A stretch of 64,000 bases of DNA from Ascaris suum (lineage: Eukaryota; Nematoda; Chromadorea; Rhabditida; Ascarididae), in the NCBI GenBank assembly GCA_013433145.1, contig CM024184.1, positions 2,852,137-2,916,136 of the forward strand. Direction: 5' to 3'. The notes under the pieces are model-generated. The model was not told where the DNA came from. It worked only from the letters and a program-made list of their open reading frames with translations, and searched no databases. Below, piece after piece: positions 37,201 to 48,400 of the stretch. How positions within the stretch are numbered: the first letter of the stretch is position 1; each line of letters begins with the position of its first letter. The translations under genes and the position numbers were made by a program.

Positions 37201-37871
37201 TTTTCATTGCAATAATGGCGCTTTTTGAGTGGATCTGCCAAGAAGTCAACAAGTGGAGAAATGCGCCAGATGAAGTGGCATGATATGCGCTCACTAGACC
37301 AGTAAGTACCGATGACCGTTAACAAATAATAACACGTGCCTAAATAGTGCAATAATATTTTAAGCTGACCGACCGCTCATAGAAATCTTCTGCAAAAAAT
37401 TCGTTTCCGGACCCGATTGCATAACCCGGTCGGATCAGTCGCAAATCACATTGCACTATTAAATATATTTGCTACTTACAAATCCCTTCGAAACTGACGG
37501 GTCAACCTTTACTGGTAACAGGGTTATCCAGTGGTGAAGATTACACCAGCCAAATTTCGTAACTCCAAAGCTTTCATTGTGCAATCCAACGGCAAGTTAC
37601 ATATATATAGCCACAAACAGACACACATCACTTCGTAGACACATGCGCGCATAACTGGCCCATCGCACCTGCACAGATACATATATACCTTATGCATGCA
37701 CGCATACATATACATGCATACAAACAAATAGTTGCTAATGGGGAAATATAAGATGCGCGATCGATCGACCTTTAAAACACCAATAAGCGAATTCACGAGA
37801 AAGATAAAGGCATACCTGTCCGAATTGCGCATATTCGTATTACTCTTAACGACAAATGACTTCCGGAACAT
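28206..37871 (-). CDS. eif2d: eIF2D (ligatin), complete
   Basis: Translation factor that delivers tRNA to the 40S P site without GTP and acts in re-initiation and ribosome recycling. Exons, 5' to 3': 37871-37816, 36481-36315, 35364-35266, 34695-34606, 33976-33871, 32824-32581, 32260-32018, 31770-31552, 30528-30334, 29214-29041, 28298-28206. All phases agree, giving 561 aa against about 580 in mammals. N-terminus MFRKSFVVKSNTNMRNSDR. The PUA-like region spans residues 1-172 (NPLLFEMEDDPNLYPT; GVGVALMSSMEMIANGMQGR). An acidic linker (about 173-254) follows. The winged-helix/SWIB part spans about 255-473 (LRRCFIAALKYRVTKKAELP; SKGVDAIAE). The C-terminal SUI1 domain spans about 474-561 (KKMTLVNNLSLYGIECKPFC; ATSATVVND; VTIQGNQVQFVSELLLNEYG) and ends basic (PKKRK). 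The exon 6 acceptor (TTTGAG) is weak. No damage seen; housekeeping gene. Confidence 0.96.
36716..36925 (+). other. Unassigned 69-codon frame inside eIF2D intron 1
   Basis: This plus-strand frame lies antisense in eIF2D intron 1. Its composition is protein-like (AYVSGMFDSFNTGAIGAKDK; KLYGWYNAYHKKITYAIPEV) and GC is higher than in surrounding intron. No family is recognised and the N-terminal residues may not be translated. It follows a B-box-like sequence at about 36648. It could be a small nested gene, one exon, or chance. Confidence 0.2.
37080..37109 (+). repeat. Dispersed 45-bp element, copy 5
   Basis: AAAAACGCATATTGTACCAA then CTTGTCGG. It forms an inverted pair with copy 6 about 180 bp downstream, inside eIF2D intron 1. 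Confidence 0.65.
37265..37292 (-). repeat. Dispersed 45-bp element, copy 6
   Basis: On the minus strand it reads GAGCGCATATCATGCC then ACTTCATCTGGC. It faces copy 5 in inverted orientation. Confidence 0.6.
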
Positions 37872-39332
37872 TGCACAATTCAATGTGCAGAGACTAAGTC
37901 TGCGATCGGAGTGTCTGAAATGCCTGTGATATGGTCTGATCCGGGCACCGGGAGGATATGCAACGTGTAATTAATAAGAGCATATGGATAGACATGGAAG
38001 CCTACACCACTGACAATCCCCCCTTTTCGCTTGTCACATCAAACGACATCAAGCAAGCTTAACCTTCCGCTCTCCTTCCCCGTCAACAACATATCAAGAC
38101 CTCACACTTTGTTTCAGCATGAAAAAAGTGCATTGCAAAGTCGAGTAAAATGATATCCGTTGATGCAGTGTGATGACCTCTAAATCACAAATCTATTTAC
38201 AAACAATTTCAGATTAAATGGGTAGCGATTGCGGAGATACACGGGCATTATATAGGCACTAGTGGCATAAGACGGGGAGAGGCTGCCCGAAGGTGGGGGA
38301 TGCCGGGGGCAGAGGCGTGCCACACCGTCGCAGTCCAGGCGTCAAAAAAACGAGGCAAATGCGCTTAATTTGAAACTTTTCCCCCACTTGGTAGCTTCTT
38401 GTTTCTAAATGTAAAGTTAAAAGATGCAAAGATTGATGTGAGCTCTTCTCACTAAAACCAGGCTTGTTTTCGACGACAGGAGGTGGTCGTTACTGGGGAC
38501 CCTGTCCACAAGTGGACAAACTGGCCAGGGATACATCGACTATATGTACGGACCAAACCCCCTCGAAAGCCCCTGTGAGTAGAGAAAATTCGGCGAATTT
38601 TAAATTTCCTGAATTTCCGCCACCAGACTTCAGCTGCGAAAATTTTCGGACGTTGAAATATCATAGGTGTAGCTTGAACCTGGTTTGGGCTTCAGCTGTA
38701 AAAGAGGTCACCAAACTTAAGCACGACCCGAAAACCTCTGTTGAAAAGCAAACCAGGAACAGACAAGACTGAGCTTGTTTCCTTGCGAAAAGGGCTTTCT
38801 GCAGTGCAAAATTCGAAGTGAATTTTTCAGCACTGCCAATCAGTAAAACCTGGCGTAGGTTTACAACACACTAGAAGTGGGTAAAATCCTCTTTTATTCT
38901 TTTGGCTCTCCGGTGCATTCTACGAGTTGGAAGGATGCCACACACGGTTTTAAATTCCTCTTTGAAAGTTGCACTTGAAAGATATAATATAGCTGCGAAT
39001 TTTTGCTGGGAAAATCTTCGGGGAAAATACGGGTGGAGTTGTGGTTTCAGAAGTGGATATGAATCCGGAAGGCCGCAGTGATTTGGAAGTTCCATACCGT
39101 AATCAAACCGTTTCAGCTAATCCACCATCGATTGCAAACATGACGTTTTTCATGAAACATGTTTATCTCTCACCATCGTGACGTCGACAGTTCTTCAGGT
39201 GGCTGAATTTAGGAGCATTTTTTCTAAGTCTAACCGATGACCGGACGGACAATCACGTACGGACGGTCAATGAACGGACCTTTCAGGACTCAGTGTATTA
39301 TACCCTGAGAACACAACACCACCAATACTTAC

Positions 39333-40628
39333 CGAATATTTCGTCGGAATTCAAAACCCTTCGGTATTTTCCGATCGGATGCTTCGGGGAAAACCTCAAC
39401 CTCAGCGCTGTATTTCGATTGGAGCCATTCAAAGAGAATCCGACGTTTATAACATACCTCAATAAATTTATAGCGACTGTGAATATTTTCACTTCTGCAC
39501 CTGAAATAAAAAAGCGCAACATTTTCCATCGCTTCTATGCAGTTTGTAAGTATGACCAGTAAGTTTGATACGCTGCAATGGAAAAATCGTAAATTCCGAA
39601 TCGTTGTGTTCGATGTGCCAAATTGGAACTCGAACATGCCGGATCAGTCGGAAAACAAATTCTTCCGGCACAGTGCTTCAGAATCACATCCTTCCGGTTC
39701 ACTACATTGTGTTTCTGGACTCTAATATCTATGTCGCTATTGTGGCTTGTCTCCATATCCAGGAAGGAACGAGCACGAAATTCCTTCCTCATCCCTGAAA
39801 TGATGCAACTAACCACTGGAATAATTCAAGGGGAAACTATGACTTAAAGTGCTCATTAGATATAAATAAATAAGGAAAATTTTGCGAAATCTTCAATCCT
39901 GCATGAAAACGCTTGAGCACCTTTGTTTGTGAGACGCGATAATGTACTCCCTCGCCGGGTTATCGCTGTCGATGAGATACTTCAATCTTCAGCCAAGGAA
40001 ATTTCCTTCCCCTTCACATATCCGATCCTCTTTTTCCGGCACTTCCGCCAGCGGAATTAATCAAAAATTGCTAAGGATGGCCCATCTCTTCATTGCAATT
40101 TTCGATAATGCTAAGAATATCCTTGAAGAAAAAAATACTAAAATGGAACCATAATAAACACGACAATCTATTTTAATGAGGTGATAGATAAAATATTATA
40201 ATGTAAAGAATATTTTTCAAATTTAATCACACTGGAAATCCATTCTAATAGTTCGTTTTATCCAATGTTATGATGCGCTATTCTTTAATTATTCCACTTT
40301 TTTTTCATTCCAACCTGTATTATACTTATAGCTTGACAAATTATGTGTATCGATAAGGTTACGCTCGTCCGGAAAAAGCGTTTCCGGTGTCAAGATTATC
40401 CGCCGGAAACTTCGCCCACTAGCATAATTTCGTTTTACGAGTGGAATAGTTGAAAAGCAATCTGCATAACTTATGATAAGTGTAGGAGTTTCTGTGCTGC
40501 ATTATTGCACGATTGCATAGACGCAATGCCCCAAATGTCGTAACATCTTGAACATTTTTTTTGTCTGTAACGAGAATCGAACTTCCTTCTTCAAATGTCA
40601 TTAATCCATTCTTTAAATCCGTACGCAT
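39333..40628 (-). CDS. Possible unassigned multi-exon gene
   Basis: Several pieces look coding but I cannot assemble them into a known family. From ATG 40628-40626 a frame reads MRTDLKNGLMTFEEGSSILV and continues through VQDVTTFGALRLCNRAIM. A frame upstream of 39500 reads EEFVFRLIRHVRVPIWHIEH and DSEFTIFPLQRIKL. A segment from 39500 has a clean acceptor (TTATTTCAG) and two good donors (GAG|GTATGT after 39458; TCG|GTAAGT after 39333). Reading frames change between pieces, so the exon structure is unresolved, and an open frame also runs on the opposite strand. It sits head-to-tail upstream of eIF2D. No function is proposed. Confidence 0.3.
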
Positions 40629-41799
40629 TTCACTATGGTACTCTTACAAATCCTGCGCACTCTCGAGTATGCTATCATAAATCTGCATGCGATAATGACC
40701 ATTCCCTCTCTCGTTGCCGAGTTTCATCGGGATCAGCGTATATTTGCATATGGTAATGGCTGTAGGAAATTATCAAATACGTATGTTAATTTGCATAAAA
40801 CACAAGTGGGATGTAATCTTTGTAATGCAGTTTTAGCAAGAATCCACGAATGCGAGTTTTATTGCCTAATTCCGCCATATAAAGCTATCATTAAAACGAA
40901 TAAATGTATTTTGAGTAATGAAAAAGGAGGAAGGGAAAGGGGGGAGAGGGGAGGGGTGAGAAGGGAAGAATTGAGCGAAGATATTGGATGGCTTAATATT
41001 GTTCATTCAAGGCCAACCAAATGCGATAAGAGGAATTTCAACAAGTGAACCATTCCTCATCAAATATTTTGTAGTTTTTTTTCCGCCAAGTTCACATAAA
41101 ATTCATATGAGCGTATCATATTCGGATTTTCAGAATCTCTTCCTTCCCCCTTTTTTTCAGCAAAAATTCATAGCGATATTTTATTCATAGAATGAATGAT
41201 AATTTTCTGCTTGGAATTTCAGAAAATTTCGACGTAAAATTTAGAAATTTTTTTGAAAAAATGTTAATTTATTTCTCATTTTTATAGACTTTTATTGTTA
41301 AAGATAATCGAAGAATTAATAAGGATGAATATAAAATTACTTAAAATATTTAATAAGTGTTCTCTTCTCATTTAACCTAAATTGCGGATATATGTATTTC
41401 GTTTATTTTATCAGTCCTTAAATATACTATAATTTTTATACTCTTCTCTTTATGCTATTTTATTATAAGTTTTCATTCGCAAAACGCGCTATGCAAATTT
41501 TCGTATGTGTATTTTGTTGTGTTTCCTGAGGTTTCAACCTGAGGATAATCGAAATGAGGTTAATAAAATTGGCAGGTATAATTTTTACCACAATACCAGC
41601 ACCTCCTACACCGTCTTTCATGTTGATTCATCAACTCTAAATTGTGATGAAAGGTTTTTTTAATCAATCGGAGAGCAAATGAACGAATTTTTCGCAGAAA
41701 ACTGATGCAAGGGCCTGGATCGTTGAAAATAAGAAGGCATTATTTCGTGTTTTATTTTTTCGTGGCATTTAATGAAAATTTAATCGGGCGTGCGGAATT

Positions 41800-41831
41800 C
41801 AAAAGCGCATATCGCGCCAACTTGCCCGATG
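41800..41831 (+). repeat. Dispersed 45-bp element, copy 7
   Basis: AAAAGCGCATATCGCGCCAA then CTTGCCCGATGC. It lies downstream of the guanylyl cyclase gene. Confidence 0.65.
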
Positions 41832-42125
41832 CGCTTTCCCGCTTTTTTTTTTGCTAATTGCTGTGCCGTTTCATATAGTGAACACAGGCTAAAAAAAAAA
41901 TGCGAATCTCTTTTCTCGATGATTATTTAATGAATGTTGCATTGCATTCAATTGTAAGTGAAAAGACGAATAGCAATGTGTTCGATTCCAAAATTAAATA
42001 TCTCTATTATTGAAATTCATTATAGTATATTGTTACAACAAAAGCGTGTAATAAAAGAAAATTTGCGAGGAAAAAAACCCGAATGACGAAAGCGTTAGAA
42101 CTTTTTTTTTAAATAGTAAAGTTCT

Positions 42126-42244
42126 GGATTTCCAGCGGTTGATTTTCGGGTTTCCGATAGTTGAATTTCGGGTTTCCGATAGTTGAATTTCGGGTTTCCG
42201 ATATTTGAATTTCGGGTTTCCGATAGTTGAATTTCGGGTTTCCG
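42126..42244. repeat. 22-bp minisatellite
   Basis: Five full units (the first diverged) and one partial unit of a 22-bp repeat containing GGGTTTCCGATAGTTGAATT. The array lies 210 bp downstream of the guanylyl cyclase stop codon, probably in or near its 3' flank. Because 22 is not a multiple of 3, the array keeps reading frames open by cycling through them. Confidence 0.95.
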
Positions 42245-42454
42245 GTGACGAAATTCCGAAGAATTGCAGATTTGAAGCCGTAAATGCCAATAAAATATCT
42301 TCTATTGCAATGACTGAAATTTAAAAAAAAAAGAATTTGATGAACGACGCGAATAGCATCAGTTGTGAATCCGCATAACTCAAAAATATATAAGAACAAC
42401 CGAGCAATTAATACAAGATTAAATAAAGGAAAGCGAATGTTGTCATCGCTTCCG

Positions 42455-45400
42455 TCAGCTCTGAGCAAGATCCGTTAGGCGGACGGTCTCACCGCTCTGA
42501 TCGGAACCATTTGGGCTATTTTTTCCTTCCAAGAAGTAAGTTGTAAATTCGCCTTTTCCCTGAAAAAAAAAGAGCATAGATTACAAGCAAATGGAATTTT
42601 GGTGGATTCTTCGTGATGAAATTTCCTCTGAATTCTTTATCCATAATTAGGCTGGAAATTTGTGATACCGGCCTAGGCTCATAGGCAAATATTAGGCCCA
42701 ACAAAGGAATGAATTATTATAACAAATTGCAGTGTTATTTGTCATATATAGCATGCAGCGGATGAAAAAGAAACATTTCAAGAGTAATGATAAAAAATTG
42801 GCCCACATTTGCATATCACCTGCCTATTTGCATATTATTCTTTCTTAACGTCATGCATACAGCTTATTTTATACAAAATTACGGCCACTATACTCTTCAG
42901 TATTGTTTCATATTGAACGATTTATTCCACCTGTATATTGCAACAGCCGCCTCTTAGCTCTGTCATGTACCGCCTATTAAATCGTGTTTAACGTACCATT
43001 CAAAGAACAGACCACAATCTAACTCTTCCTTCTGCCGAACCTATATTCTATCGATAAGATCAGAACAGCAAGAAAATTGGGTTGTTTATTAATAAAGTTT
43101 AATATTTGCATATGATGCATCGGAGACCATTCGAATAAATACATTTAGGAGTCTACAAGCCTCGAAGCTTTTGGAAATTAAACTCTATAAACCTGAGCAG
43201 AAAAACGAAAAAAACTTTAGTAATTATTTTTGAAGGAAGACAAAATTCGTTTTAGAAGCAATACTATTGTCTGCGCTATTATTGCAGTGAAGACCTCTGG
43301 AAGTGGTTTCTGCTGTATCGAAAGATGTAATGGCGCCCTATAATTTTTGAAATATACGTTGATAGCATAAGTAATTCAATTCTTCTATCCCATAACAATG
43401 GGAAAGTAACCGGGTTTTTTCTTACCCAAAGAATTTTGGATACAAAATAACACATCATTCATGACTATACAACATTGTAGCATAAGCATAGAGCATTTTT
43501 ACACGTTAAAACACTATAAAATTTTTTTACCCGTGGGAAATTTGTTCAAATCAGTTCTAATTGCTAAAACCTAATTTTATTGTTAAATATCTGACCTTGC
43601 ATACTGGTGTTTGCTTGTTAATAAATTCGAATTATCTGACCTTTACAGCTATCGTTCCTCGTTTTACAGTACGGAATTCCGGATAAAATTTGAGAAGTTG
43701 TTCATTGGTAGCATCACTAATTTGTATCATTTCCGGTACACCTGTACTTTCCATACGTGATGCCGTATTCACCTGGGAACATTAATAAAGCTTGCTTGAT
43801 GAGTACGATATAAAAGGCGAACTTTTTCTTATGAACAAGAGCTAGCCAGTTTAGTACAGCTAGACTGATGCAGATAAAATGTGGATCCTCTAAGTGCACA
43901 TAAACCTATTACAGATACAAGAATACGCTTGATGAATCTAGCGTAGGTAAATAGGCAGGTATGGACACACCTAGCACAGGTACAAATATAACATAGATAC
44001 GATATCTAGGTAAAGACAAATACCTATAGTACTAATGGAATGAGAGAGACGATCAAGTTTTCTATGTCTTTCGAATCAACACCAACAGTCGGCGGGAACA
44101 TGAGTTTGAGAACTAATGAAATTTCGCCCGAGATTTGTAACTCGCTTATCTCCTATGTTTTCTAGATATTTCTTGTCTCTTGTCCCTTTCGTTTTCTGGA
44201 CATCTCCTATCGTCTTTCGGATACACACTTTCTGGATATCTTTTACCATCTTCCGGATATCTCTTGTTATCTTCATCCCTTTTATCATTTCTGAAGCAGT
44301 TTTGAAGATTCTGAAGTCGTGATCAACATCACACCGATTTACTTTCTCAAATGAAGATGAACAAAAACTATTGAAATAGTTTCATGAATATAAGAAACTG
44401 CTGAATTCTACAAAGTCACGAATCTTTTGGCCTTTGCTCTCCAAAAAAATTTCAGCTCTTAATTTTGGGCCCCTTCATTGAAACAGTCGAAAGTTTCACA
44501 TTTGATATTTGTATTCACTCTAATAAGAGTAATAAATGCCTATGATGGTGGCGCAACTGACCGTGTCTCCGAAGAGGCAGTATCGTGGTGCCGTTAGACC
44601 AACGACGCCCGCTGCCACCGGACCCGTATGGAAGCCGAGACGAATACGCATACGTTGCTCTTTGCGATGTGGAATTTGAAAACCTTGTAGGAACTGTAAT
44701 CTTATGATATCTCTTTGTTCATTATAAAGTGAAGTAACATGATGTGTTGCGTCTATCTATCTTGGCTCAGACTCAGATGACAGACTAGGACACAGACATA
44801 CACTCCGACAATGTGGCTCGGATTTATGTGCAGTCTGACTCCAGAGATATCCATCATCGTGAACGAGGCAAAACATGAAGCGGATTTGGCATTCGACTGA
44901 ACATCTTTTTTGCCTTTATGCTCAAGCTCAACATTCGAGTGCTTCCATTGTTTAATGAATGAACGTTCAAATATCACTTTTAACGGTTAGCACTGAAAAA
45001 GAAACACACATATGGCTGAAATTTAGTAAAGCAGTGTGGAATAATTTATAATTTTCCAAATCCACCTAATGGCATCCTCGAATATTAATGCAAATTACAA
45101 GATGAGAGAAATAATATCACATCCAATTAAATATTGTTTCGTTTTGTTAAAATATCTTCACGGCGTTCACAAAAGAATGCCACTAACTTATGTTTTATCA
45201 CAATTCCACGACTTACAAACAGTGATAGACGACTCCGGAGTCGAAGTTTTTTAAAAGATTATTTGTTTCGCTTAACAATAATTAAATCGATTACTTGCTC
45301 ATTGTTTATTGAAAATTTAAGTTCCACTCAGCGGCGAAAGAAGATAACTTGAATTTGCATATCAAATTTACGGAAATTCTGACTCTATCATCATCGAATT

Positions 45401-48400
45401 TTTTGAAGGTTTTATGCGCATTAAACTTATTTGCAAAAATAAAGGCAAAATAAGAGATGCGAGCTTTCAGCACAAATCGCCATCACATTTATAAAACTGC
45501 ACTGATGCCCAAACTATCGCACAGACAGATGATTCATTTATTATATAATAATAGAAATTTCTTATCATTTTATATCCTTTTTTTATCGACGATCAAAAAA
45601 AAATTTTGTGGACCTCCATAATTTCGAGTGCGATATTTGCGATACTTTCTAGATGACGATTACCATTTTCTTCAGGAATTCCCGATACGACCATATACGC
45701 ATCGCCGATTGTCTCTACCTGAAGTAGAAAGGAGAAAGGGTCGTTTATATTCCCGCTAGCCACCTCACCTAGAACTCTGACAACTGCGATGAGCAACTTG
45801 AGTGTGAACAATTAGATTCGACCTCATTTAGTTAGCATCTTTCAAACGTTCAGTATAAACCTAACTACACTATAACGAACAATCGATTCCGGCCTTGAAC
45901 TCATGGGTTTACCACTTCCCGATGATATATCGAAAGTAATGCTGACATTAACGTTACCTTCTTGAAGAAAAATGAGAACAATAAGTACTAACTATCAAAC
46001 AGTTCCCTTCTCATTTGAAGAAGTTTTTGTGGGAAGGAACATCGGATATACAGGTAATTAATCATCATATTATACAAGCCTAAAATCAGAATCACAACAG
46101 CAACTTATGCTTTCCACTAAAGGTACAACCGGAACTTCACATCAACCAAAAGACGAATGAGATGAGAACTACCCAAAAGCGGGAATTAAATTTAAAATAA
46201 TTTTAATCTCATCTATATAGTTGTAATGTTTCCTTATGCATAATCAGATATTGCAATTTTAGTAGTGACAATCATAGTGTGGACTGCTTTGGAGAGCCAG
46301 TCTTCCGGTGACGCATACAATGATGAACTCTGTAAAGTTACTTGATGATGGCCACTTATGTAGGTTAAAAGTAATCAAAGTCTGAGAGTATTATACATAA
46401 ATACTAAACCAATAGCGTGCAGTCGTTTCAACGAACCGTGAAGACATCGGTTTTTTTTAATGAAGATTTTTGGAAAATACGAGAAAGGGGGAAAGCTGTT
46501 GATTATTGAACTAAACAAGGAAATTGCAATATGTAGGAAAATGGAAATTCTAATCAAAGATGAAAAAACATTTTTCAACGAGAGTGAATGAATCCTCTGT
46601 GTTATTTCACCGAATAATAGGTCATTTTTCGGAGGAAATTTATTCGGCTCACAAAAACCTTTTTAATTTGGAATCAATTTTAGATCTTGGTACTTTTAAT
46701 TTGGAATTAGGTTTATATACTATATGTGCATTGCTTTCTCATCCTGCTTACTTGACTTCATCTATTCCCATAAATAATGCAGTTGTTTAAAGATCAATGA
46801 AAACTCATTTACGGCTCAATTTCATTGTAACCTTGTAGGCATCGTGCTTGTTGATAATATCATCGAAGCCGCTGTAGACGGCGTTCAACATTGTCACCAC
46901 CTCAAGTGGCTTCGACGTGGAACAAATTGCTGTGAAACCGACAATATCACTGAAGTTTGAGAATGTTTATTGCATTTTCTGAGTACGAAAATATATGTGA
47001 GAAAAAAAGAACGATTTCAAGTGATTATATCAATTAAAGGTAACAACAATTAAATTACGAAGGTAAGGGAAGATATTCCACTCAGATAAGATATTCTTTT
47101 TTATGGACTTTTAAAGGGAAATTTTTCGATGAGTTGAAAAATGCAATTCAAATAAATAATAAAAATCCTGTTCATAACGGATTTATCAAAGGAAAATAAA
47201 CCCCAATTAAATATTTCGTTATTGAATTTATTGAATTTTAGACTATCCAATAAATAGTTTTTTAAAATTATTTTATACTCCGAATTTCTATTATATTCTT
47301 TCTTGAATTATGACACTGAAATTAAGCCTTGAAAGTTTTGGGGAAAAAAATTAAAGACATTCAGTATACTCAGTGAAATTCTTGGAAAAAGTTGAAAAAA
47401 TATTTGCAAATATTTGCCACCAGAAATCGAAATACCTGTTTAAATGAAAAAAAAAACTGTAAAATGGGGTGGTATTTTGACTATCAAATGAAAAAGTAAC
47501 CATAGAAACTGTAAAAAATAATGGGGAAGGCGGGCGATATTCTCAAAGAAATAACTAAAAAAAGTGGGTGAACTGAAAATCATCCGAACAGTCTCAATAA
47601 TAAAGGAGAATTGCAACCCAAAATAAACCTGTATATAGTTTTCAATGATCGGCTGTCCGCGAAAATAAAGCCGCAGATGCCAGGAAATAGTTCCTGTCCT
47701 CTGACTTACCTTGCTTCACCTCTGACCCTATCTTTACTTACTCGCTAAAATCCTTGTTCATTTCCGAAAAACATCTATAAACTACTAGCTCCTTCATGGT
47801 AAATAACATTAATGCGAAATCCCGCAGTGGATTATCCTCATATTAAAAACGAAACTGAGGTTTGCTCTCTATATTGGATAATACGACCAAAAAATGAGCG
47901 AATGAAGCGCGAATCACCTGAACATAACAGTGGCCGCCGCAAATGTTTTTGGTGGTACCACACGTCCCATTTTTAACTCATTTGCAACATAACTGAAATA
48001 AAATAATATTATCGTATTCAACCCGTGCAATAATTCTCGAAAAATATTACAAGTTCCTTCAGAATTTCGATTCGCTTTTTTTTCGCGATTTTTCCAAAAA
48101 AAAAAATCTTACAACGTCACTATGCGCTTACCTATTTGCCTAATATTTAAAAATCGCGAATCATAAAGCGAATGATGATGAAATTTAACCAATAATCTGT
48201 CCATACCAATAGAAGGAATTTCTAGACTTTATTTCCTTTCTCGGCTGAATCATATATTCTATAAGAATTTCTGGCACCTAAACATGCAATGAAATTTGCA
48301 AGCCAATTGCAATAAAATTTGCAATTCTATATTTTAATCAGTTATTTGCATATGATATATCGAATTTAAGTTTGTAAGTTCCAAAATCGTTTAGCAACAC

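Larger units (their letters stand above)
37872..42454. other. Region between eIF2D and the guanylyl cyclase
   Basis: Holds a strongly GC-rich patch (about 38270-38345), a possible unassigned minus-strand gene (38.9-40.6 kb), one dispersed element (41800) and a 22-bp minisatellite (42126-42244). The rest, about 40.7-42.1 kb, is AT-rich and I see nothing in it. Confidence 0.5.

Noticed and set aside
38464..38772. 102-codon plus-strand frame with plausible splice signals (GACAG|GAG; CCT|GTGAGT)
   Set aside because: All three frames are open over the core, none resembles a known family, and no partner exon was found.
40635..41048. 137-codon plus-strand frame, the longest in the window
   Set aside because: The C-terminal part is a translated purine tract, there is no recognisable domain, and the composition follows the surrounding DNA. 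Probably chance.
42033..42468. Two minus-strand frames with repeated NSTIGNPKF motifs
   Set aside because: They are translations of the 22-bp minisatellite.
44108..44290. Lys/Asp-rich minus-strand frame with internal similarity
   Set aside because: It is a degenerate tandem repeat inside a guanylyl cyclase intron, flanked by well-placed exons.
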